A stretch of 64,000 bases of DNA, from contig NC_062219.1 of assembly GCF_902686445.1 (NCBI RefSeq), positions 112,221,160-112,285,159 on the forward strand. Direction: 5' to 3'. The stretch is from Sciurus carolinensis. Its lineage: Eukaryota; Chordata; Mammalia; Rodentia; Sciuridae. This document shows positions 45,289-56,454 of this stretch, one piece after another. A program made the translations under genes and the position numbers. A model generated the notes under the pieces. It was not told the origin of the DNA. It saw nothing but the letters and a program-made list of their open reading frames with translations, and did not search any database. How positions within the stretch are numbered: position 1 is the stretch's first letter; each line of letters starts with the position of its first letter.

Positions 45289-45733
45289 CCTCAGGCCTCA
45301 GGGCTCTCAACCGCCCCCTGCCCCACGCCCTAGAAAAAGACGCTCTGAGCGCGGGCACTGGGAACCGGACTACAACTCCCTTCGGTCTTTGCGCGCAAAG
45401 GCGCGCTCATTGCCCACGCCCCGAAGCCAACCTGCGGACCTCTCTGCGCCGAAATGCCTCCTGGAAGCTGTAGGGCGGCGGCGCGCTCTTTTAAGAGAGG
45501 TCCCAGGCACGTGGACTCGATATCCCGTGGTGCCTCGCGGGCTGTTTCTGACGCGACCCGGAGGCCAGGGGAGGTGGGGGCGTGGCCTGCAGAGCGCCCC
45601 AACCCCCGCTCTCCTCTGGCTGGCCGACACGGCGGTGGCAGTAGGGGCGGCGGCCGGCGGTGGTGGCGGCGGCGGCGCGGCGGCGGCGGCGGCGGGGGGG
45701 AGGGGTCGGGCGGGGGGCTGGCGGCAGCGGCGG
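44700..45733. promoter_or_regulatory. GTPBP2: Divergent GC-rich promoter region and GTPBP2 5' UTR
   Basis: CpG-rich stretch without TATA. Visible motifs: ACTACAACTCCC at 45369-45380 (ZNF143-type), the palindrome TTTGCGCGCAAA at 45388-45399 (E2F-like), CCCGCCCC near 44757 (GC box) and an inverted CCAAT (ATTGG) near 44828. The 5' UTR just before the GTPBP2 ATG contains a CGG-rich run at about 45648-45730. It probably drives GTPBP2 rightwards and possibly the minus-strand ORF leftwards. The transcription start is not determined. Confidence 0.6.
45648..45730 (+). repeat. GGC/CGG-rich low-complexity tract in 5' UTR
   Basis: Irregular GGC/GCG repeats with a run of seven or more G bases at about 45694-45702, ending three bases before the GTPBP2 ATG. 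Prone to strand slippage and quadruplex formation, and a likely place for assembly error. Confidence 0.85.
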
Positions 45734-48700
45734 ATGGACTCGCGGGTATCTGAGCTGTTCGGCGGCTGCTGCCGGCCGGAGGGGGCCCGGCGATGGGCGG
45801 AACCCTCAATGGCTAGGGGGGCCGGCGGTAGCAGCGGCTGCGGGGCCCGAAGGGTAAGAAGAAGAACGGAAGGAACAGAGGGAAGCAAAGCCAACAACCC
45901 CCCGTACCTGCCCCCCGAGGTGAGCACTGAAAGTGACTTGGCGAGATGAAACTACTCCTTCCTGTCCCGGGACTCCAGGGAGGCGGGACACAGAGAATTA
46001 GCCCCCCCTTCCGGTGTCAAGACCCCAAAAAGGAGGGGCACGGGAGGAGAACCCTTCTTCCCGTACCGGGACCCCAGGGAGGAGGGTTTAGAGGACTCTG
46101 CCTCCCCTCCGAGAGAGTGCTTTATCTCTTCTTATCTTGATAACCCCAGAAGAAGAAATGAGGATAGGGGATCCAATCCCCCGGGCAGAGAAGAGTAGAA
46201 CCCTCTCACCCCCTTCCCTGTGCTGCAAACTGGACGAAGAGGCAGGCAGAATAACCACTACTTTTTTCTAAACTTGTTCCACAGGGAGGAAGGGAGTAGC
46301 CGGGAAAAGAGCAATATGTTCCCTCTATATCCCTCAATATACGTACACATAAAACTAGAGAACAGTTAGACTCAGTCCTCTGCCCTTTGCCTATCCTATG
46401 ACAGAGTGGGAACAGAGAAGAGCCTCCACATACAGGCTCCATCTGTCCTTATGGCAGAGAGTGACAACTTTGTTCCTCTTAAGATAGGAGGACCCAGGGG
46501 AAAAGCCTAAACCAGTGGTTACCAAACTTTAGTGTACCAGAGTCACCAGGATTGCTGGCTCCACTCTTAGATTATCTGACTCAATAGGTGAGGGATGAAC
46601 CTGAGAATTTGTCCTTCTTACCAGTTTCCATTGATACTAATGCTGCTGGTGCTGGGAGCACACTTTGAGAACTACTGGTCTAGACTGTCATCCTCATACA
46701 CATTTTCTGGTTTCCAGCCTTCCTAAATCTCCATCTCCAGCAAAATGATAAAAAGATTTCTGGAAGATCTTTGTTGATGGAAAAAATCTCTCTATTCTCT
46801 ATTGGGTGGAGATTATAGGTGAAGGCCACCTGTTAGGGCCTAGAAGGGATGGAATAATGATGAGGAGGGAGGAGTGCAGAATACAGAATGACAGAACAGG
46901 CAAAATCCATAACTTTTTGCACTGGAGAGGAGCTGCCTCTGGCAAAAGGATCTTTCTGTGCTGGAAGAGGGAGGATTCGGGATTTCACCTCAACTGAGGC
47001 ATGAGGATTAAGGGACAGGAGGCAAGAGCCATGGGGAGTCAAGTTATGGAGTCTGTCCCCTTTATTACATTTTTTAAGTTCGTTGTTTGTCTTAACCCCA
47101 CTTTTGGAGTTCTGCACCTCTCACACTGGGGCTTCTCTCTCATTCAGCTTGTAGTGACCAGTACTGAGCTCAAGCTCACTCTTTGGCCCTGATCCAGAAC
47201 CTCTTGCAGCCTCTTACACTTGGTGACATTCAGCTGAAGAGGGCGGGCAGGAAGGAAATGGTGTCTCCCAGATCAGTGGCAAAGAAAGGCCTTAACGAGC
47301 CAGCATGGTGGCACATACCTGTAATCCCAGCTGGTCAGGAGGCTGAGGCAAGATTGCAAGTTTAAGACTAGCCTTGGCATATATTAGCAAGGCTCTGTCT
47401 CAAAAATAAAGAGGAAAAAAAAAAGAAGACGTAGCACTGCAAAAAAAAAAAAAAAAAAAAAAAAAGAAGAAGAGGAAATAAGCTCTCTGTGCACAGAGAA
47501 CAACAAGGAAATAGTAGTTTTAGGTCCTGGGGAGAAGTATGGGTTGATCTTGCATCCAGAAGAACATGCTGCCAGTAAGTGGAAGAGGAAAGAATGCCAC
47601 AATTTTGTTCTTGGCTTTAAAGAATGATTGCTGTGTGTTTATAGGTCTTTCCTTCAGAGGGGTCACTGGGGCTGGGTGAGGGCTTGTCTCCCCTGACCTT
47701 CACAGGTACTTGCCTAAGCAGATGCTGCTGGGGCTTCCTGCTGTCTCTGCCTGGGCCTAGACCGAATGGAGGGAAAGGTGGGGAAAGGTCTGGACAGTGT
47801 AACTGCTCCCTGCTTCTTTTCAGGCAGAAGATGGAAACATCGAATATAAGTGAGTCTAGGCTGGGGAGGAGTAGAGGGCGGGTAGGTTGCCCTTGTCAAC
47901 GGGATCTGAGATCCTTCCAGCTTTGTGGTCTCTAGCAGTTTAGTGATATGGTTTGGGTAAAGGCTCTACTTCATTTCATTGGAGGGGGACTCCCTGTTAG
48001 AGGACCAGGGAAAAGAGGTTTAGATGGAAAGGGAAGGTCCCAGTCCTTGGGGCAGGACAGGTGGGGAGGAACACTCCATTCAGGAGGAACACTTCTAATT
48101 TTTATCTTCTCATGATATCCCACCTACCTTAAGCTGAAGCTGGTGAATCCATCCAGTACCGCTTTGAGCACCTGGTGACACAAATGAAGTGGCGTCTCCA
48201 GGAGGGACGTGGTGAGGCAGTCTATCAGATTGGTGGTAGAGGACAATGGACTGCTGGTGGGGCTGGCTGAGGAGGAAATGCGGGCCTCCCTCAAGACCCT
48301 GCACCGGATGGCAGAGAAGTATGCTTCCCCCTCACCCCTATTCTTTCTCTAACTCTGGGGAGGACCCACACATAGGCAGTCACCCAGGGCCTCAGGGACC
48401 AGGAGGGTCTTTCCTTCTGCAGTGGTCTCTTGACAAAGGGCTTTCCTACTTAACTGGCTCTAGGCTTTTTTGCTCCTTGATTTAAGAAGTTTACTTGTTT
48501 GTTAGAAGAGCTGTGGATATGGGATAGATTGGAGGGTGGTAGAAAGTACAATAAGGTATTAGGAGCTCTGGGGTAAGAGGTTTAGGAAGGTGTTGGTCCA
48601 GAGCCAGGATAGTGTGCAGGGAGTATCTGTGAAATATGGCAGCTGTGGCCTTGCTGTGACAGGGTTGGGCAGACATCACTGTTCTCCGGGAACGAGAAGT

Positions 48701-51700
48701 GGATTATGATAGTGACATGCCCGGAAGATCACTGAGGTGCTGGTACGAAAGGTCCCGGACAACCAACAGGTGAGCTGGTATCCTTCCTGCCCCCCATGCC
48801 CTACTCCGTGGGAGGCTCTGTGATGGCAGGCTTTTCCCTGGCCTGGGATCCTGGGGGTGTCCAGATCATTCTTATTGCTCCCTAGGGAGCAACCTTGACT
48901 TAGGCTTCAGTGAGAGAGGGATTGGACCCCCTTACCTTATGGCAATTCATCCACAGTTCCTAGACCTCCGTGTGGCTGTCCTGGGAAATGTGGACTCAGG
49001 AAAGTCAACCCTGCGTGGAGTCCTGACCCAAGGAGAGCTGGACAACGGGCGGGGCCGGGCCCGGCTCAACCTTTTCCGCCACCTGCATGAGATTCAGTCT
49101 GGCCGAACCTCCAGTATCAGCTTCGAGATCCTGGGCTTTAACAGCAAGGGAGAGGTGCATGGGATCAACGGGACCCAGTGGGACCAGACTCTGGGGATGG
49201 GATGGTAGAGGTGAAGGACAGAGGTTGGGGGTTGAGTGTGGAAACTTTTTGTAATAGTATAGACGAAGGCCCTGAGGGCACTGTGAACAAGTTTTTCTCT
49301 TAGAAAACAAATGGGGAATCAACTGAACTAAATAGGAAATGGGGCTCAGGGTTAAGAGGCAGGGCCACCCAGGGACTGGTTTAGGTCCTGGCAACTCTTG
49401 AAGGGTTGGGGAGGCTCACAGGGGGCACTGAGAGCCCTGGGCCCTGGACTAGGTGGTGAATTACAGCGACTCACGGACCGCAGAAGAGATCTGTGAGAGC
49501 AGCTCCAAGATGATCACCTTCATCGACCTAGCAGGCCACCACAAGTATCTGCACACCACCATCTTTGGCCTCACCTCCTACTGCCCTGACTGCGCCCTGC
49601 TCCTTGTCAGTGCCAACACTGGCATCGGTAAGAGGCCTTGGGCAGGGACAGGGGATGCTGGCTTCCTGCTCTGGGAGCCAACACTTCCCACTCCTTCCTC
49701 CCATACTCTCATTCTTCCATCCTCCTGCCCGCCTTCTTTGTCTGAGGCAGCTGGCACCACAAGGGAACATCTGGGGCTGGCCCTGGCCCTGAAAGTGCCC
49801 TTCTTCATCGTGGTCAGCAAGGTGGACCTGTGTGCCAAGACTACAGTAGAGAGGACAGTACGCCAGCTAGAACGGGTCCTCAAGCAGCCTGGCTGCCACA
49901 AGGTCCCCATGCTGGTTACCTCTGAGGATGATGCTGTCACTGCTGCCCAGCAGTTTGCCCAGTCACCCAAGTAAGCCTGCCTCATCCTAAAGTCCTAATA
50001 GGAAAGGATGCCTCAGGGCCCAGGAGCATGGTATCTTATCTCCAGGGCCAGACTGATTCTGGCTCTGTGACTTTTTCAATTTGGGATTGTGGGAGGGAGT
50101 CTTTTTTTTTTTTTTAAAGGGATTGGCCCTTACCCTGTTCCAACCTGGAGCCTCGCTGGTGCCTGGAATCCTATAGACATTCACTGTCTCCCTTGGGCCT
50201 TGGGATGGGCTTCTCATGTCATACTCCTTGACTTGCTCACAGCCAGAAAGAGAGGGCCCCTCAGCTGCCCAGAGAAAAGCTCACCTTGCCACTTGTGGGC
50301 CCTTGACCTCTGCCTCCTATTAGGACTTTCTTCATCTTCCCATTCCATGCCTTCCTCCATAGTGTCACCCCTATCTTCACACTGTCCAGCGTGTCTGGGG
50401 AGAGTCTGGACCTCCTCAAAGTCTTCTTGAATATCCTGCCTCCCCTCACCAACAGCAAAGAACAGGAGGAGCTTATGCAGCAGTTGACGGAATTCCAGGT
50501 AGTTGGCCCAATAAACAGGTAGAAGCGGGGGAGGGAGGGGCCAGTTCTGACCAATCCCAGAACCCATTCAGAGAAGCTGGACCTGCCAGCCCTACTTAGG
50601 AGGACATTGATAGTTTTCTTTGGCTCCAGGTGGATGAAATCTACACAGTACCAGAGGTGGGGACTGTTGTTGGAGGGACACTTTCCAGGTGAATTGCCTT
50701 GTTTGCTACCCACCCCACTCAGCCTTCACATGCCCCTGTACTCGAAAACATCCTGGCCCAAAGAAGGAGATCCTGGAGTTGAACAGAGCCCATCTACGAG
50801 ATATGCTTGTTTGCAAATTAGGCTTTCACTATCAGAAGTGCTGGCAGGAACTAGTCTGTTGGCTTATTGCTGCATGCTGGGAATCTCCAGACCCCTGAGT
50901 GAGATGTGTCCTGGGCCCCAGGAAGAAATCTAGACTGTATTCAGCTGATCTCATCTCAAAAGTATGGAAATGAGAAAATGACTCTTTCCAAAGCACAGGG
51001 GAAAACCCAAGGGAATAATTTCTTCTTTCAGGGATCAGGTGTTCAGTGTTACCAACCCAGCAGGTACTTCTCTGCCAGATGTCACTGCTGACCTTTTCTG
51101 GCATTAGCCTTCAGAGTCTGAACCCTGGACCAGGCAAGAAGTCATCATTCCTACCTACAAATCTGAAATTAAGATTCCTTCCCCCTACTTGAGGGACTCA
51201 ACCCCATAAGGGAAAGAGTACTCTGGGTGACTAGCAGAGAAGTAGGAGACCTACGCTGACACTGTGCCACCTTCCCTCTGGGCTGCAGTGGGATTTGCCG
51301 TGAGGGGGACCAGCTGGTGGTGGGCCCCACAGATGATGGCTGCTTCCTGGAGCTGAGAGTGTGCAGCATCCAGCGCAACCGCTCTGCCTGTCGTGTGCTG
51401 CGAGCTGGGCAGGCTGCTACCTTGGCCCTTGGGGACTTTGACCGTGCGCTGCTTCGCAAGGTGAGGTGTGTGAGTGGGATGGAGAGGGAATGCCTCAAAG
51501 ACTGGCTCATGAGTGAGGAGCACCCTTCTAGGGTGCTTCAGAGAAACTCGAAGGAAACATGGACTCTCTTGACCCAAGAAGCCTAAGGTCTAATTACCCA
51601 GACTGTATGAAAATGGCTTAGAATCCTAATGAAGAGCAAATCACTAAGTATTGAATCACTGTGCAAAGTGAATGTCCAGGACCCTAAAAATACAAAGCCT

Positions 51701-52476
51701 TGAAGGTTTAGAGGGAGGTAGGTAAATGAGAGTACCCACCAAAAGGAGAATTTGGAGTTTTATCTTGAGCTCTGTGTTTGGAGTCATGTAAAGGAAAAGG
51801 AAATTCAGGAGCTATAAAGAGGGTGGGAGGGCTGGAAAAAGAGAGGCTAATGCTAGGTCTGCCCTTCCTGGGCCTGGGGGCTGTGCCTCCCCAGGGCATG
51901 GTGATGGTGAGCCCCGAGATGAATCCCACCATCTGCTCAGTGTTCGAGGCAGAGATAGTCCTACTGTTCCATGCCACCACTTTCCGACGAGGATTCCAGG
52001 TGACAGTACATGTGGGCAACGTACGTCAGACAGCGGTGGTGGAAAAGATCCATGCCAAGGTGAGAGGGACCCAGACATGCCTCCCTTTCTCCAGGGAAAA
52101 GTCAATTCTGCCTCCAAAAGGGAGAAAGGCCCAGTCTCAGACTTGGCAGGCAGAGCTCCCTGATCCCTTGAAGGGAACAAAAAAGCCCCACTTAGGGTGG
52201 GTAGCAGCCCTCCCAGAGGTCCCAAGGGTGGAGAGCCAAGGCCGGTAGAGAATGGGATGGGAGGCACTGGCCAGGGCAGTGACTGCTTATTTGCTGCAGG
52301 ACAAGCTGCGGACAGGGGAGAAGGCAGTGGTACGTTTCCGCTTCCTGAAACACCCAGAGTACCTGAAGGTGGGCGCCAAACTGCTGTTCCGGGAGGGTGT
52401 CACCAAGGGCATCGGCCATGTCACTGATGTGCAAGCCATTACAGCAGGAGAAGCCCAGGCCAACATGGGCTTCTGA
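45734..52476 (+). CDS. GTPBP2: GTP-binding protein 2; exons 3 and 4 broken by indels
   Basis: GTPBP1-family translational GTPase of the cytosol that works with Pelota in rescue of stalled ribosomes; loss causes neurodegeneration in mice. Twelve coding exons: 45734-45919, 47824-47849, 48134-48318, 48663-48769, 48957-49154, 49453-49627, 49751-49970, 50363-50498, 50630-50688, 51289-51460, 51895-52059 and 52300-52476. ATG at 45734 starts [13 protein letters not shown]; the end is QANMGF. GTPase motifs: P-loop GNVDSGKST (exon 5), [12 protein letters not shown] (exon 6) and SKVD (exon 7). Exons 5-12 are intact and match human (602 residues) almost everywhere. Exons 3 and 4 cannot be read in one frame: single-base differences sit near 48133, 48153, 48234, 48668 and 48721. 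Exon 1 is open, but residues 16-26 and 38-51 read as shifted frames. An Arg (CGT 49014-49016) follows GKSTL where human has Leu. Likely a functional gene with consensus errors. Confidence 0.95.
46513..46680 (+). mobile_element. MER5A hAT DNA transposon remnant, near full length
   Basis: Starts CAGTGGTTACCAAACTTTAG and ends CACACTTTGAGAACTACTGG, the imperfect terminal inverted repeats of MER5A. Internal AGAGTCACCAGGATTGCTGG, ATCTGACTCAATAGG and GAGAATTTGTCCTTCTTACC also match the family. Confidence 0.85.
47299..47465 (+). repeat. B1-like SINE, forward, with long A tail
   Basis: GAGCCAGCATGGTGGCACAT, TAATCCCAGCTGGTCAGGAG and GCAAGGCTCTGTCTCAAAAA, then A-rich sequence to about 47465. Confidence 0.8.
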
Positions 52477-53580
52477 GTTCTCCAGGCAGGGACAGCTCTA
52501 TTGCTGCCCCTATAATATATAAGGTGACTTCTGGCCATGCTGCCCCCTGTTGGCAGCTGTGTGTGTTAATAGGCTAGGGAGACAGGGTGCTCTCTGCCAT
52601 TTGCTTCCTGCCACCTTGGAGGTGTCAAGCTTGGTTGGCCAGGGAGGGGCAGTCTTGAGGGAGAAGACAGAAATCAGGGCAGTGTTCAGCAGCTGTGTGC
52701 GCCCACCTGGTTGGCTCAACCCTGGCAACCCTGTGGCCTGTCTACTGGAGGGAGCTGACTACAGCCACTTTGGCCCCACTCCCAGGACTGGGTGTGACTC
52801 ACCAGTATGATCCCTGCACTTCAGGAATTGTCACAACTGGGGTGGTCCTCGAAAGCACTCCTTTTTCTATACCTCTTCTAAAGGCCACATAAGTTGCCCA
52901 TCTCTACCTGACTGTGGACAAAAGACGTTGCTCCTGGTCATCTGGTGGCCCAGGGTCTGAAGAAATGGCACAGGAACAGTGAATGGCAGTGTTCCCACTC
53001 TGCTGAGACCCAAGGCCTGTTCCTGAGCTTTATTTATCTCCTTTCCCTTCTTCCCACAAGGGCCATTTCCCCAGCTCCTCTCATAGGCCCCACAGGTGCT
53101 ATTTATTGTGCTGGTCCAGTCGTGGGGCTGCCAAGCTAAGACTTGGCATAGCAAAGGCCAGCTGCATGTCAGTCTTGTCCTTTTCTCTGCAGTCATCTGA
53201 CTTTCATCAAATAGTGTTTTTTCTTTTTTTCCCCAGACTAGTGGCTGGGGGGACCTGACCCACAGTTCCACATGCTGCCATCCTCACCTCCACCTCCTGC
53301 TCCCACATAAACTTTCTCATTTCAGTAATTTGTAGTGACCATCCCCTTCCCTCTACTGCAGGGAACCAGGAGGAAAGGGAAAAATGTTGCCATATTTTCC
53401 TACTCTTTAGGCATGGACTCCCTCCTTTACCTTTGTTAGTGTCCTGGGTTCCCATGGACTCAGGGATTTGTTGATTGAAGTTTCTCATTTCTCTGCATAT
53501 ATATATGTATATGTATATATATATATTTAAATACACATATATATTGTACAGAATAAAAAATGTTTTATTGAGTATACTGT
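52477..53580 (+). other. GTPBP2: GTPBP2 3' UTR with poly(A) signal
   Basis: About 1.1 kb of SINE-free sequence after TGA at 52474-52476. It ends with an AT-rich TATATA tract (53492-53545) and AATAAA at 53552-53557, the likely poly(A) signal. Conserved length and lack of repeats fit a 3' UTR. Confidence 0.8.
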
Positions 53581-53734
53581 ACTTATGCTTAAGACACAGA
53601 TTCAACTTCCAGAGTTAGCTTCCTTTCCAGGTTTAGAGACAAGTGAAACCCTACCATTGCTGAGCCCTGAACAGGGAAAAAAAACTCATCCTTTATATCA
53701 TTTGCCATTCTTCTTTTCTGCCACACATTGGTGT

Positions 53735-53930
53735 CTTTTTTTGGTACCAGGGATTGAACCCAGGGGTGCTTAACCACTGAGCTACATCCCCAGCCCTACT
53801 TTATATTTTATTTAGAGACAGGGCCTTGCTAAGTTACTGAGGCTGACTTTGAACTCAGGATCCTCTTGCCTCAGCCTCCCAGGCCACTGAGATTACAGGC
53901 GTGTGCCAGCACCCGGTACCATACATTGGG
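53735..53930 (-). repeat. B1-ID SINE, reverse
   Basis: GGTACCAGGGATTGAACCCA, GAGCTACATCCCCAGCCC and then GAGACAGGGCCTTGCTAAGT through GAGATTACAGGCGTGTGCC. Confidence 0.9.
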
Positions 53931-54134
53931 TCAGTGTTCAGTATTCTAACCATGTGTTCTCTCCTGCTTTTCATAGTTCTTTGAGTAAGCAAAGTTAAAC
54001 AGGTCTTTCAGCTCAATAGGCAGCTGTGCTGTATTTGAAGACTTCAACACTTGTTAGCAGCTCAGTGGTAAGGACTCTTTCCTATGCCCCATCAGATTTG
54101 GAGATGAGAATGCCAGTTAGTTAAAGATTATTTA

Positions 54135-54300
54135 TTTTAGTGGTACTAGGAACTCAGAGGTACTTTACCAATGAGAAACATCCCCAGTCCTCTTTATTTT
54201 GAAACAGGGTCTAAGTGGCTGAGGCTGGCCTGAACTGTGATCCTCCTGCCTCAGCTTCCTGAGTTGCTGGGATTATAGGCATGCACCACTGTGCCTGGCA
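54135..54300 (-). repeat. B1-ID SINE, reverse, diverged
   Basis: GGTACTAGGAACTCAGAGGT, GAAACAGGGTCTAAGTGGCT and GGGATTATAGGCATGCACCA. Confidence 0.8.
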
Positions 54301-55504
54301 AGATTAAGTAGAATTTAGAAATGAATGCTAATCTGGTCCTCACAGTTTTCAGGTTTGTAGAACTTAAGCCAGATTCTTGGAGCTATGAGAGCCATGTGGC
54401 CAAACCTCACTCCTTTTTCCCATTTCTGTATTCAAACTGATTTTCATGTTACAGGTAAAGAAATGGGGCCTTGGCTAAAATAAACTGCAGAAAACAGCGA
54501 CTACATTTTGGTCACTGACCCTGGAAAAAAAATACAATGATAATGTGTGGTCCAAGGTCCTATGTGGCATTCTGCCTCTAGAGTATTAAAGTGATAGCTA
54601 CCACTCAGGGTCAGCTGCTGCTTAAAATACTTTAACTTGTTAACAAGAGGGCTGTGGTTAAAGAACTTCCTCCTATATTAGGAGCTAAGAGTGTTTACTT
54701 CCTTTTGCATAGTTGCTGATAAACAGCAGTGAGGAAGAAAAGGATATATGCAGCAAAACTTAATATAGCTCTCCCCCAGCACTGACCTTGGCATGCCTGT
54801 CTGCTCTCCCCTCCATAACTCAATGCACTGGGTTAGAGCTAGGATTCCCAAAACAGAAGTTGTGCTGTGGGTGTTGCATTATTGGCCATCTACTAGCCAC
54901 CCTCCCCCACCCCACACACACTAGTTTGGGCCTGTAGAAGTTCCAACAAAACCTAAGTTTCTACCACATTACTTTCCTGTACATAATTGTATTCAACTTG
55001 ATCTGTTGAGCAGCAAAAAGAGGCTTCAGTTTTTTTACTTTTCTAGATCAAGGATGGAAATGTTGGAAAATCATGTCTCAGTACTTAATAAGCTATCTCC
55101 AGGAACTAGTGAGCCACTCTGCACATTAATGGAACATTTAGGGGGATAAAAGTGTGTAAGGCAGATCCTCAAGGAGTTTGTGACTTTTTATCTTCCCAGT
55201 TCTGATAATCAGATAAAAAGCTTTTCACTACATACATTCAACCAAGGAATATTAAGCACTTATGTGCAAAGCGCTGTGAAGAATTCTTGCCTTTAAGAAA
55301 CTACAAATCTAGTACAGAAAAGGCAATGTACCCAGTGAATTAGTCTTTGAGTGCCTTGAGAGTAGAAAAGGAAAAAAATATTTTCTTGCTAGACCCTGTG
55401 GTTTTCAAACTGTCCCCACTTCAAACTAAATACTAATCTCCTAATTTATAATAAGTTGATTGTATATACATATGGGAAGAAAAAGTTTATATTCAAATAC
55501 ACCC

Positions 55505-55700
55505 TTTGCTGTGTCTCAGTACTTAGTAAGTCCAGTAACTCCAGAGGCTAAGGCAAGCTGATGATGCAAGTTGAAGGCCAACCCTGGGCAACTTAGACCT
55601 TGTTTCAAAAAAAGGGGCTGGTGATGTAGCTCAGTGGTAGTGCACCCTCTAGGGGTAGTACACCCCAGTACTAGGAAGAAATATACATAAGTTCACCAGT

Positions 55701-55732
<32 letters not shown>

Positions 55733-55815
55733 GGCGGGCTGGGGATCGAACCCAGGGCCTCCTGCTCTCGAGGCAAGCACTCCACCAACTAAGCTATCAC
55801 CCCAGACCCCCCACC
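55505..55815. repeat. Forward B1-ID SINE then reverse ID SINE
   Basis: The forward copy at 55505-55675 is diverged (GGTGATGTAGCTCAGTGGTA). The reverse ID at about 55733-55812 (GGGGATCGAACCCAGGGCCT) follows a run of about 24 T bases, its reverse A tail. Confidence 0.85.
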
Positions 55816-55942
55816 AGTTGCCTTTCTACTTAACCACTTAAGGCATCATTTCAGTTGGTTCCATGTATAATTCAAGGTTCCCCATGTCAGAGAAGCCCAC
55901 AGAACTGATGTTACACATGTAATAGAGATTTATACAGTACAA

Positions 55943-56020
55943 GGACTGGGGTGTGACTCAGAGGTGGAGTGCTCGTCTACTATGTTCAAAGCCCTGAATG
56001 GACCCTTAGCTGCCCACCCT
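55943..56020 (+). repeat. ID SINE, forward, diverged
   Basis: GACTGGGGTGTGACTCAGAG and GTTCAAAGCCCTGAATGGAC. Confidence 0.65.
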
Positions 56021-56454
56021 CAATACTATAAGCTTGGACAAGTGCAAAAAGCTACAATAATTAATAACCTTAAACATTCTTCAATAAAGAAAAATGAATA
56101 AGGAAAAAATGAACATACTAGTGACCCTGAAATCCCAAGCATTTTTAGTATTTCCTAGATCAAGTACTACAGATTATCTAGTCTTAATCATGACTTATCC
56201 AATCTAAACAGGAGCAATCTTATTCTACAGGAGCAATTGGCCCAGGAGCAATCTTATTCTACATGAGAATAAAATGTATAGATAATAGGGGCCAGTAGCT
56301 AAAATAGGCTAATAGCTTATATGAAACTGGTAGTAATCAAGTAGTTTTTGTATTAAGATCCCTGCCCTAAAGTAGTTACCACTTTCAGGGTTTCAAGCCC
56401 TCAGGTATTATCTGAACTGTCTCCTGTTGCAGAGGTAGGAAGATTTTGGATTGG

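Larger units (their letters stand above)
45920..47823. other. GTPBP2 intron 1
   Basis: Contains a MER5A remnant (46513-46680) and a B1-like SINE with a long A tail (about 47299-47465). No other exon is supported. It begins GTGAGCACTG and ends TTCTTTTCAG. Confidence 0.6.

Noticed and set aside
45041..45358. 105-codon minus frame overlapping the putative novel exon in another frame
   Set aside because: It starts with GTG, not ATG, and does not continue into the next exon in phase. The 45288 ATG frame is better supported.
45330..45927. Long minus-strand frames (159 and 185 codons) over the GTPBP2 CpG island
   Set aside because: They are shadows of GC-rich DNA and of GTPBP2 exon 1, with Pro/Ala/Arg runs and no domain.
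45275..45949. 224-codon plus-strand frame covering the GTPBP2 start
   Set aside because: It opens with GTG and its conserved part begins only at the ATG at 45734, so the gene start was placed there. The upstream part is kept only as a low-interest finding.
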